This document shows positions 12,101-23,300 of a DNA stretch of 64,000 nt, piece by piece. The notes under the pieces were generated by a model. It did no database searches, was not told the origin of the DNA, and saw nothing but the letters and a program-made list of their open reading frames with translations. The number at the start of each line of letters is the position of its first letter. Positions within the stretch are counted from its first letter, which is position 1. This stretch comes from Gymnorhina tibicen (Eukaryota; Chordata; Aves; Passeriformes; Artamidae): positions 516,823 through 580,822 of the forward strand of contig VXAZ01001058.1 in the NCBI GenBank assembly GCA_013399875.1, in the 5' to 3' direction. The position numbers were made by a program, and so were the translations under genes.

Positions 12101-15076
12101 AGTATCTATCATTAACTCTGTGCAATCTGTTAGACTGCAACCTCTGATATTTAGCAGCGCATACAGGATGCACTCGCCGTTTCGTGTGTGGAGGGACACT
12201 ATCCAGAGGTATTTTTAGAATTCCATTTCAGGGAAAAAATAAGAGTCTTTGGAAGAACTTATTCATGCTTGTCATCCTCTCCCCCGTTCCGTTCCATGAT
12301 GGGTGTTAGCACAAGTCCGGGCTCCAGACGGGGCCGTGCTGCGTTTGTGCAGCAGCGAGAGCGATCGGCCGGGAAGTTTGCAGTTCAGCAGGGGATCGGG
12401 GATCCATGGAACAGAACGAGAGCGTGGGATGCAGTTCTGTAACACTGCTGGGGACGGCTGTAACCTTGCTGTGCCCCTGGCTGGATGGTCCCGAGTTCTC
12501 CCGGGTGCCAGAGCCAGGGAGCATGTTAAGGAGGGCAGTTGGATGCCTTTGGCAAACGCTCCTCGGGAAGTTTTCTTTGGCACAAGGAAGAAGCACAGGG
12601 ATGTTTATGTGACGATGCAGCCACTGAGGGGGCAGAGCTGTTGGCTGGAGAGAGCTGGGAACCGATAGCTCGGCAGTTTTTAGCAGTTTGCAGAGAGGAC
12701 AAGACCCAAGTGTTGTTTACGGGGTGGAAGGGAGTTATTGTCGTGTTTTCCTGCCGAGTGTTGGATCCTGAGGACACTGCTCTGTGTGGGCTGGCTTTGA
12801 GCCTTTCCCAATTCCCTCCCACCCCCTCAGCGTAGCTGAAATGAAGCCATCTCTGCAAAGGTGGGGGCTCATCGGAATTTAATTTGCTGAGCTTAATCAG
12901 CAGATCTTTCTACTCAGTTTTTTTGTTTTCTAGTTAGTGAAATGCAACCCAAACCAAATATTATGGAAAGGTGCCTTGCTGCTTCAGAGCCCTAGTTGCA
13001 ACACTATTTATTTCTCAAACTGCTCTTCCAGCAGCTCTAACGACTTTGCACTTGGTTATTTTGACCTGAATCTTGCAAAAAGAGGGATGTGAGGATAGAG
13101 CATGTGGTCGGGAGTTGTGAGGACTTTGTGGAAAAGCGAGGATGCAGCAAAAGGTCTCACAGAATTAACTGCAGAAGTCCCTCTGTGTTCTCCTGGAGTC
13201 AGGCTGGGAGCTGGGTCCAGGTGCCACCAGAGCTGCTCCTCTCCTCCCCTCCTCAGGGGACAGAAAACAGAATGAAAAGCTCGGGGTCAAGGATAGGGGG
13301 AGATTGCTCAGGAATTATTGTTGCAGCAAAACAGGCTCTGCTTGGGGAAAATAATTTATTACCAATCAAACCAGATGAATGAAAACTAAAACCACTTCCC
13401 CCAGGCCCAGCTTTAATTCTGAATTATCTACCTGTGGGGAATGGGGGCTGTGTTCAGTCCATCCCACGCTGTCTCCGCCGCTCTTAAAAGTGAGAAATTC
13501 TGAAAAAAAACCCTTATTTTTACACTTGCATTTCTTCTGGTTTTTTATCAGCGCTGCCGTGCTGTTGAATACTCAGCCTTGGATGTGTGTATGTGGCAAG
13601 GGATGCACTGTGCAGGTGTTCCCTGAGTGCATGGGGGCTGCCCCCAGCACTGCTCCAATGCTCGCTGCTGTGCACCCTCTGGGAGCTCTCACATTGAACC
13701 CTGCCAGTAGAGGCTTCCTCCTTGCACGTATTTGCTGTCCCTCCCATCAGCTCATTCCGTCACTTGAGCTGTAGCCCTGTAAATTAAGTCTTAAAAATTG
13801 CGGGAGATTTTTTTTGCCAGACCTGCATCTGATCCCTGTGGAGGCAGCCACCACTCATCCTGTCCGTGGACACTTCCATGAGGATCTGAATGTGGAACCA
13901 CCTCAGCGACTTCCTAATCTGAGCCTAGGGAGGACCAGCTGATTGCATTTCATGCTAGACTTTACATCAGACTTGATTCACTTACAACTGTCACAATGCT
14001 GTGTTATATTGTTTTTTAAATCCTTTTTTATTTTTAAGAAACTTTTCCCCTAGTTTTTATCTTTCTTGAAGAAGCAGCTGAAAATGGTGTAGGTGGCATT
14101 AAAATGGATTGGCTTGGTGTGAGGAAGGGAAGCTAATTCTGCCTGAGGGAAGAAGTGCTTTACTGGGCCTTTTCTTGGGTTGTGGAGCTGAGCTGTAACC
14201 AGCCGGGATCCCACCCAGGGAGCGGGGGGAGTTTTCCCGCTGGTTTCAGGGACTTTGGATTGCGTCTCTCCCGTGACTCACGGGCTCTGTTGAGTCATTT
14301 TGCAAGTGGTGTTTGATTGCTGGCCAGAACAAAAAATGCTTAGCAGAGAGTTAAGGGGATTTGAACTATCCCAACTTCAGGATCCTTCAGGTTTTCTCAG
14401 AAACACGTGGACTTCAAAGGATGTTTGCATGAAAATGTAGTGTATTTGAGGTGGTCGTTCCCAAACCTTTTTGAAAAGGAATTTGAGAATGTTGTCTTCA
14501 CTGACTCCATCTAAAAAGATTTGAAATATCAAATCTAAAGATCCCTCTTAAGCTAATGAGTACTGTGAGTTGAGTGGGTGAGACAGCAAAAAACCTCCAG
14601 GATTTCTGATGGTGCTTTGTATTACCTTCGCTGGAAATCTGTTGTTAATGTGAAGAGATATTCTGGCAGACTTTCAGTGTGATGATAAATACTCGACAGA
14701 ATTTTTCTGCTTCGTTCTATGTCCCTACATTTCACAGAGAAGCTATTGGAACCGAATTGTTTCATTTGTCCTCTGAAGTTAATTTCTTTCAAGGTACCCA
14801 TGATGATACCATTTAAAGGCTTATTTTGGAGTTTCATGTTGGACCTGAGTCTTGTTGCCTGCCCTGCCGGAAATATTTCTCCAGCAAGGCTGAATTTATT
14901 AATTTGGGTTGGCTTTTATTGCATGTAGTGGGTAATTAACCATCACCTCCCCGCAGCTTTTGGGGGCACGTGCAGTGAAAAGCCTGTTAAGGAGACAGGT
15001 TGTGTGGCTGGAAGAGCGAGGGCACGTGCAGTGGTGACAAACTGGCCGCTGACTTGTGCTCTTTTCTCCCGCACAG
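116..15076. other. Non-coding stretch, no gene recognised
   Basis: About 15 kb of AT-leaning sequence with no exon I can assign to a family. Open frames here are short, many begin at non-ATG codons, and several overlap on both strands, as expected by chance. It holds homopolymer runs (T runs near 4522-4535 and 10156-10169), a short TG run near 6760-6772, and AT-rich patches with repeated TAATTA cores (for example 8045-8095 and 10555-10600). A moderately CpG-bearing patch lies at about 12280-12600. It could be intergenic DNA upstream of RIMBP2 or a long 5' intron; the sequence alone does not decide. Confidence 0.6.
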
Positions 15077-15214
15077 TTTGGAGATGATCCATCACGTCTG
15101 CAGCCTGCAGCTTCACAGAAGATCTTTGATCAGGCCCGGTTTATAGAAGAGACACAGATTTCTAAGTCTCATGTCACCACCTTAAATCAAAAGCACCATC
15201 TCTGGCAGTTTTTA
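15077..15214 (+). other. Candidate exon, in-frame, unidentified
   Basis: A strong acceptor (pyrimidine-rich tract ending cttttctcccgcacag) is followed by 138 nt open in phase 0. It ends at a perfect GTAAGT donor that begins at 15215. The 46 encoded residues start FGDDPSRLQP and end HHLWQFL. Length and phase would suit an upstream RIMBP2 exon, because the first confirmed RIMBP2 exon also starts in phase 0 on this strand. However, I do not recognise the peptide. The last exon base is A rather than G, and open segments of this length do occur by chance. It could also be an untranslated exon or a decoy. Confidence 0.25.
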
Positions 15215-16640
15215 GTAAGTCCCGTCTTTATTTCTACAGTTTTATGGCAACTGAGGCATTTGAAGGCAAGTTTTGTTTGCAGCCCATGCTGCTGCTTTTG
15301 GTTGGTTGTGGGGGTTTTTTGTTTGGCTGTGCACAGCCTCGGGAGCCTGGGGGTTTCTGAGGGGGGAGTTTGGGAGGAGGAGGCTTTAACCCCACCCTCT
15401 TCAAAGCAGCGTGCTTGGTACTGATTTCCTAAACTCTTGCAGAACGACAGTAGTGCTTACATAAAACACGTACGTAGCTTGTGATGAAACCAGAGTTTAA
15501 AGCCAGAAATATGACATAAATAATTCCAATGCTAAGTTCTGGATGCATGAGTGAAAAGTGCAGGGTCCTGTGCACGGTCTGTGGTCCTAACCAGCACATT
15601 CCAGTCCAGTTTGGTGCATCCATCCTGACACTTGATTCTGAACAGCAGCAGGTTTTTTCTGGTTGGATTTCCACGTGTTTGCACATGTTCTGATTTTCAG
15701 GCACCTTTTGGAATTTAGAGAAGAAACTTTCAGAAGGGTTGGCCAGTTAGTTGGTCCCCATCTCCTGCTGGCTGAGTTATGAGATGTAGTTCATATATCA
15801 CCTTTGATCTTCAAAGCACTCTGCAACCAGTAACTAACAATCATTTAAAGAAAATTAATTTTAAAATACCATTTTTAAATCTTATGTTCTCACTATTCTT
15901 CTCTGTACCTCACTGAACTGAAAGTAAAGGCTTAAAGCTTTGCTTTAAGAGCCTGATGTTTGAAGCTTGAGGTTCTAAATTTGGTGCTGGATTTATCCAT
16001 TTGAAGGATATGAGTTTGATTGCATCAGAAGTAATTATATTTAATATGACGAGAAAAGTGCATAAATGTGATATTTTGAATGGCTGTTAATGCCTTCTTT
16101 GCATCTCTGCTTCTGAAAAGAATAATTACATAGCTGTGATGTGAACTGAATGTTAAGGTCTGGTGAAAGACATTTCTGGTAAAAAAAGTGGAGTCAGTCT
16201 TTTAATGTTGCGTCAGATTTCCCTTAAGAGGAGGCCTTTGAGAAGGGAGGTGCTTGTTTGCAGACCCAGAGCCAGCACTCTTAAAAACGACGACGTGAGG
16301 CAAACCTGGGACACCCCTGGAGTTAGTGGGGATTTTGCTGGTTATTTCCTTCACACAAATAATTTGTGCCTTCAAGACGCATCATAAAGGGGTGTAAACC
16401 AAAAAGCATTGGTTTGGATTTGGGTCTTGAGAACAGAAAAGAGAAATGACTGCAGCAGTCAGGCTGTACCTCCAGGTCTGTTCAGAGTCCGTTCTCACTG
16501 CTCCATTTGCCAGGACTGAAGGGGAACACACGAAATCTAAATGACTGCTGGGCACTAGCAGCCTTCTGGGTAAAGGGTAAGCGCTGGACACCCCAACCAG
16601 CCTCTGTTTAAAGCACTGTTGTTTCCGTAGTTTTGAAGTA
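15215..16640. other. Non-coding stretch, nothing recognised
   Basis: Ordinary AT-leaning sequence with an AT-rich patch near 15840-15890. I see no exon, repeat family or structured RNA here. Confidence 0.6.
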
Positions 16641-17220
16641 GGAGTGATGTCCTTTCACCAGCCCCGCTCCCCTGTGTGCGGTACCCAGCCCTGTTCCCTG
16701 TGTGCGGTACCCAGCCCTGTTCCCTGTGTTTGGTGCCCAGCCCTGTTCCCTGTGTGCGGTACCCAGCCCTGTTCCCTGTGTGTGGTGCCAGCCCCGCTCC
16801 CTCCCTGTGCGGTACCCAGCCCTGTTCCCTGTGTTTGGTGCCCTGTGTGTTTGGTCCCCTGTGTGCGGTACCCAGCCCCGTTNCGTTCCCCTGTGTTTGG
16901 TGCCCAGCCCTGTTCCCTCTGTGGTACCCAGCCCTGTTCCCTCTGTGGTACCCAGCCCTGTTCCCTCTGTGGTACCCAGCCCTGTTCCCTCTGTGGTACC
17001 CAGCCCTGTTCCCTGTGTTTGGTGCCAGCCCCGCTCCCTCCCCGTGCCAGCCCCGTTCCCTCCCTGTGCCAGCGCAGGACGCGGCGCTCGCCGCGGGTGC
17101 CCGGGGTTGCCATGGAGCAGCAGCCGGGCCCCGCCGCAGCTGCGGGGATGACGCGCGGCTCCCCGGCCGCCTTCGAGCGCTCGGAGCTCGGGCGTGGGGC
17201 CGGTGAAAGGACATCACTGC
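16641..17220. repeat. Inverted repeat enclosing minisatellite and CpG patch
   Basis: The left arm 16641-16665 and right arm 17196-17220 are reverse complements at 23 of 25 positions. They include a perfect 17-bp core, agtgatgtcctttcacc at 16643-16659 and its complement at 17202-17218. Between them lie a roughly 26-bp minisatellite and a CpG-rich patch. I see no clear target-site duplication outside the arms, so a MITE-like element is not established. An inverted local duplication or an assembly fold-back are alternatives. Confidence 0.7.
16659..17073. repeat. Minisatellite, about 26-bp unit, variable copies
   Basis: Repeats of a unit reading roughly ccctgttccctgtgtgcgg followed by tacccag. 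Variants have tttggtgcc in place of gcggtaccc, and a block of shorter 24-bp units with ctctgtggtacccag lies near 16915-17005. Copies differ by substitutions and small indels, so this is an older array than the 82-bp one at 39 kb. A single undetermined base lies at 16883. The long open frames on both strands are by-products of the repeat. Confidence 0.9.
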
Positions 17221-17300
17221 GGGCGGCATTGCCGTGTGTGCCGTGTGTGCTGTGCCAGCAGCACTGCCGAGGTGCAGCCCCCTGCTCCTGGGGGGAGCGT
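17073..17300 (+). promoter_or_regulatory. CpG-rich patch with well-placed ATG (candidate promoter or first exon)
   Basis: CpG dinucleotides are dense from about 17075 to 17235, unlike the CpG-poor surroundings. An ATG at 17112-17114 sits in a near-ideal context (gttgccatgg) and opens a frame starting MEQQPGPAAAAGMTRG. A possible donor, GTGAAA, starts at 17203 but would leave phase 1. That does not fit directly with the phase-0 RIMBP2 exon at 48608. It could be an alternative 5' exon of RIMBP2 or another transcript, or simply a GC-rich patch next to a minisatellite. Confidence 0.3.
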
Positions 17301-20300
17301 GGAGCTGCTTCAGGCTGCTGCGGCGAGAGGGGATCTCTGAAATGCACCCTGTGCTCCGTCTGAGCCTTTCAGCCTCTGTGCAAAGCAGGAATCGCTGGTG
17401 CTTCCCCCAGGCGTTCGCTCGGTTTCGTTGTTCACCGAGGTCGGAGACGTTTAAATAACAGGCGAAAACTGTGCTGTAAGAAAAAAAAAGGTTGTTAATT
17501 GTTTGCTACTGAGAGATGGTTTCCAGTCTCTCAGTGATGGCAGAATGGTGAGTCTGGATACAAGTATAATAATAAAAAATACGAGTTCTTCTGGTTATAA
17601 TAATTAGTGTTTATCACAGACAGCTGGCTCCAGGAAAGGAACTTTCTCTGGTTACCTGTCTTTCCTGTGCCCTGTACATGTGTGAGAGTTTTAGCAAGGA
17701 AACCAACACTATCCATGGCCAAAGCCAGTATCTGGATTTTGGAAAATGCTGCTGATGATTATAATGTAGTTGATTTTTTACCATTTGGAGTCTTTTTAAA
17801 GCATCTTTAAATATATGGCGCTGAGTCCTAATGAGCTTTACCATTCCATCATCAGTTTTCTCTCTGTGTCATTGCAGTGACTAATACAGCTTTCCATTTC
17901 TAATGGTGTTTTCTAGATCAGCTATTACCTGTGCAAATGCAGAATTCTGTTTTGAGTTTATTGATACGGTGCCAGCATAATAAAAGCTTTTCTTAGCTGC
18001 AGGCTATGAAGGAAACTTCCATCAAAAATAGATCTTAATGGGGTTTTAAAAAGCATTTTTTTCTAATCATATTTCAAGCAGGCCATTACATTCCTGAATG
18101 AGTAGAAGCAGTGAAGGATATTTAAAGGCCCAAACAATGAGACATGTCCAGTATAAGATTGGATTAAATTAGTAGCCATGAAAGCAGGCTGACCTTTCTT
18201 CTTTCTTCCCTAGAACATAATATTCTTACTCCCACAGTTTAAAGAGATTGTTGACTCGAAGATGATCTTTTAATAAAGACACTTTCAGTCCCTTATCCCC
18301 TTGTTTCTCCTTGTGGTGAGCAGAGTGAGGACAGGTCAGGAGGGGCAGCAGCTCCCGGGCTCTGCCGCTGCCTGGGCGCTGTGGGTCACACCCACCACGG
18401 ACCGTGGGGCATCCTCAGGGGTCAGGAGAGCACCAGGAAGCGAGGCCTGGAGCAGAGGCAGAGCAGCCTGGCTGTGCTCCGTGCAGCCCTGCCCTGGCGA
18501 GACTCCGGACAAACCAGGCTCTGTGTTCCTCAGGTGTTCTGGGTCTGGAGCTCTGATTTCCCGTGTTAATCCTGCTGCATTATAAAATTCAGCTGTCAGG
18601 CCTCTGGTGACCTTTCCTGTACACGACACATTCCAACTGTGCAGGTGCCTGTGTTCCAAACGGGGCTTCGGGGTTTGTGGCTCCGGGTTTGTGGGACATC
18701 CCCAAGGGACTTCAGCACAGCTGCGGTGACCGGGCAGCGCATCTGACCCAAACAGGACCAGTGGCACATTGTTATCTCTCCTCCTTGATAAGGAACAGAC
18801 CTAATGATCTAATTAATATCTAAAGAAAGTCAAAGACAGACTCAGGAGTCGAATGCAGCTTTTCTTATGCCCAGGCAGTGCTTTCAGCACATGGTTTTCC
18901 TTCTTGTGTTTTGCTCTCTGTCATTTGGCTACGTCTGACCAACGAGCAACCAGCGACACGTGCAGGGGCTCTGCCTCCCTTCAGTCAGTTACTTTCTGGA
19001 TTATGAATTGGGATTCTATTTAAGAGACAGTTTATATGTATTTTTCACATATTGATTGTTGTTTGTGGATGCAGTCTGTGTTTTCATGAACCTCGCCACC
19101 CGGTGCTGTGTTGATTGCTCTCTGAAAGGGCACCATCTGCATAAGCCAAGCTGTAGATATATTATCTCTGCCCTAAATGTAATGTCTATTGTCACAGCCC
19201 CAGTTTCCCTCTAAATTGCCTCATCAGGTGCAATACTTGAATCAGACAGGAAAGCTGAAGGATCTCAGTGTGCTATCAGTTACAGCAAAACAAAAGGCAA
19301 GGTGATTTATTACTTCATTTTTCTGAAACACATGATAAGATTAACTTTTTGGCTTATACTTTTTCCTGTCCTAATTACATTTGTCTCTTGTTTAATCATC
19401 TTTAAGACAAAATAGTATGTCTGAGGAGAGAACATGATTTAATTAACTTTTGTCCTAATGAATCGGACTGCAGAATCTTGTAGTAGCCTCATTTGCAAGG
19501 CTTCTTGTCCACTACAGTGGTTCAAGGCAAAGTATTCAGATGATACAGAAAAATGTAAATCTTAAACCCCATACAAAAATCTCTAGGCCCAGTGGTGTTG
19601 CTGCTGAACTCAGAGGTGTATTTCGTGATGGGTTTCTATTTTGGCTTGAGACTTAATTCACAAATTATTCAGGGGACTGCTTGACTCCTTTTTACAGGAT
19701 GCATGAGAATTTAGATTTTACCTTCAAATGGTGATTGCATCAAACCCAGGTGATGAAAATGATGGTGAATATCAAAGCTTTCTCCCGTGGGAACAGTTGT
19801 AACACCTCTGTTCTTCTTTGATTCATACTCAGCTCCAGGGCTGTCTCAGGCGTGTGCTGAGGCTTTCAAAAAACAAGTACTGATTTTGTTGCTGGGCTTT
19901 ATATTATGAGACAACTGATTCTTCAACTTCTGGTCGTTTTCCCATTCTTGAACTGGAGTGAGTCCTTTAATGCATTTCTCAGGGGTTTTTAGCAGCCTTC
20001 ATAAGGCTGAAGACTGCGTTCACTGCTCTGACAAACGGGGTGGCAGAAGAATCTGTGTTCTGTTAAAGTTGGTGATCTAGAACCAGAAGCATCTGCATTC
20101 CATTTCCAAATATCTGCAAGTCTCTCTGCTAGCGTTAGTGTTCATATTTTTCCTCGTGGGCCAAGTTCTGGTTCCCAGCAGAGCCACTGAAGTCAGCAAG
20201 GCCAAGTGGTGCCAGCACGGAGCAGCCTTGTCTGAGCCAGAAATGAAACTGTTCCCCGGCAGCAGGTAAAGGGAGATGGGCATTGCTTGGACACACATTT

Positions 20301-23300
20301 CTCTGTTTCCTGGGGAAGTTCTAATGATTAGATCTGTAGCAAGAACACTGCTCAGAGCTACCAGACTTGCTTTTCACTGGCTAAAAAGCACCAGAAGTGT
20401 TGGGTCAAAAATCCGGTTTATATAAATGCTGTACAAAGTGTAGAGCACATTGTAAAGTCAACACAGCTGGGAGAAGGATATTTTACATGAAATCCCTTTC
20501 TGAATGTGGATATTAGGGCCTATGACGAGCCCACGGCTTGGTGATGTACATCAGAGATAAACGGTGTACTGGGGAAAAGCATATTGAATGTCAAAAAGAT
20601 GTATAAAAGTGTATTTCTGAGCTGTCCCTTTTCATCAGATACAACCAGCAAAACTGAGATGTGTGAACAGGAACATTAGTGTGTGTTGAAGTTCACAAAT
20701 TCCTGTCCCATCCTGTGCTTGGCACTCATGCATGTTTTATATTTGCATCTCTGTCTGGGGATCTCAGCACAGATTCTGAGTGCAGGAGGTGCTTTACTGA
20801 CAAATGTTGGTTTAAAAAAAAAAAAAAAAGTCCTTCTGTGAAGAGTTTAGAGCTGACAAGGTAAGTCATGCAGAATGCTGGTGTTCAGATCAAAAGTAAC
20901 TACACAGCTACAAACTCCTGTCCCAGAATTTTTAATTCTTATGGTAAATTAAACTGACACTGAAATTGAAAGTACCACAGTTCCCAGCATTGTCCTTCAG
21001 CAACTTCCTTGCAGCTTGGAGCATTTGCTGCGCCTCAGGAAATGGAACTTGACACTGAGAAAGTTACTTGCGCTGTGATGAGGGTGGAATGAACCTTGGA
21101 GTCAGATAAGACCAGGTTTCTAAAGGCAAAGGAACTTCTGCTTCTCTGTTTAAACAGTTTGGAGGCTGCACCTCCGAGTTGGAGAGGCGGCTGTCATTCC
21201 GCCCTCCAAAAAAAGCAATCCAGTTCTGGTTTTAACTGATTAAAATTGACTGTATGAAGCTGCGAGCACCTTCAGACACCAGGAAATGGTGCTCCCCGTG
21301 CAGGAGTGCTGTGAACTGCGTGAGGAAGCGTGGGCAACACTTGAGTTATTTGCCGCCGTAAATAATGGGGACGGGCGACTTTGGCGGGGCTGTTCTGCAG
21401 GTCCTTCGGGGAGCAGGAGCTGAAACCCGTTCTGGAGCAGTCACCACTGGGGTGTTCCCTCTGACTCTTCCCTTGTGCACACAGCTGTCCGTAAGGGACC
21501 TGCACTGCTCCTGCAGAAACCCTGATTTCCTGTGTTTGAAGGAGAATTGTGACATCAGTGCCTCGTCTCCAGAATGTAACCATGGGGAGATCTCAGTGCT
21601 GGGTTTCACTGAAGCTGCCTCCAAACTGGCTGCACTGGTTAATACTTTCCTTCTTGAAAAATAACAGTTTCAGACACATTCCAGCCATTTACCTGAGAGG
21701 CAGTGGGTGGACGAGGGGAAGGAGTCGTGCTCAGCACAGCAAGGAGATAATGAGCTGTATAATAATTAGCGACACACTTAAAAAATACGCTTATATAGAG
21801 CCAAAAGCATCTTGGCTTGAGAACATGGGATCAGAGATGTATCTGGGACTATTCATTTCAGCAAGGCAAATAGAATTTAACTCTTTCTCTGTGTGGTCTT
21901 TTAGAATTCAGAAAATGTGAGATGCAGTCATAAAGGAACAGAACACGGCACACATTAAAACCACCCTTGAGCATATCTTGAAACCCCCTGGTTCCTTCTT
22001 AAGCAGTGGATGACATGTTTTGTGTAGGTGCCATGAAGATTTGCAGATCACTTCTAACAGGTAAAATTCCAGAACCAAAGTGGCACAGGCATCTTCCCCT
22101 GGAGAGAAAATGAGTGCAAACACTTCAAATACTCTGCTGTAACAGCTCAGTTAACAGGAGATAAAATGCAATTCTAGACCTAGCCAATATTTCCACAGAT
22201 AACTGGAAGATGCATTTTAATGGGATTTGATCTTTTGCAAGAATCCCAGGATAATAGTATTTATGAAATGTTACTGAGATAAGAACACAGTTCTGTAGCT
22301 GGCTATCTGTGAGGATGGGGATGAGCCATTATCTCTTTATTAACTGGTTCCTGGTTCCCCTTGGGCAGGCAGGATTTTCCCTGACCGTGTCAGGAAGGAG
22401 TCTGAGGAAGGTTGGGCTCGCAGCTGTCACCGCACAGTAAAACCCTCCCAGTTCTGGCCACGAGTCTCTGGTGCGGTTTTGTGCCCTACGAGTGAGCCTT
22501 GGAGCTCTCTTTGCAGCATTCTGGCTGAGTTACTTTTGTTATTCTAACATCCTGTGCTCCTGTTTGTTTGTTTATGTCTATGCTAGCACATTCTCCTCTA
22601 ATTGCTGACTTATTTGTGTGTCATTAAAAGATGGTCTTCATTCCTTAAATTTCTCGTTTAGTTTTACAGATTAGGTGTTAACAGATGCTTTGAACAACTC
22701 TGCAGGCCTTGTCTCTCAGATGGGACACTATCTGCTGTACACTCTGTGGTAGATAAGTAAAGTTCAAAATAATATTTTCTACTATTTTGATCACGCTGCT
22801 AATTAAAAATACAAATTTTCAGTATTGATAAAAAATTGAGAATTACGTCCATCTGTCTTGGGTGTTTTGTCCTTATCACTGCACATGCTGCAGAGAATAT
22901 CTCGTTCCTGGTGGCACTCCCAGGAGATGAGAAGCATTTAAGTGAGACCCAGTAACTTCACCTCAATGCTTTATTAGGTGAAATTCGTGAGGTTCTGACC
23001 ACTGCCGAGATGTGTGTGCTGGCCAGGGGGTGTGAGCTGCTGGATGAACCGAGCAGCTCGTGGGCAGAGCCCAGCCCCAGGCAGGCATTGCTTTCTCTGA
23101 TTGCTTTCCCTGCTACTAAAAATAAGAAGCAAGGGCAAGGATATGAGCAGGCAGAGTCAGACTGGGACTTAGAGATAGAAGATGTGTGTGGTGGTTTTTT
23201 TAGTTTTTCTCTCAGGGATTTAAGTGGAGATGCACTGGAGGGAAGCTGGCTGAGCCACTGCCCCGCCAGTGCCTTGTTTTCCTCGTGGATTATCAGGGAA

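Noticed and set aside
16555..17363. Open frames of 150-240 codons on both strands
   Set aside because: They run through the 26-bp minisatellite and an undetermined base; the periodic peptides (for example repeated CSLCAVPSPVP) are translation of the repeat.
20814..20870. A run followed by a good AAG|GTAAGT donor near 20860
   Set aside because: The upstream candidate exon would contain the poly-A run and no convincing acceptor pairs with it.
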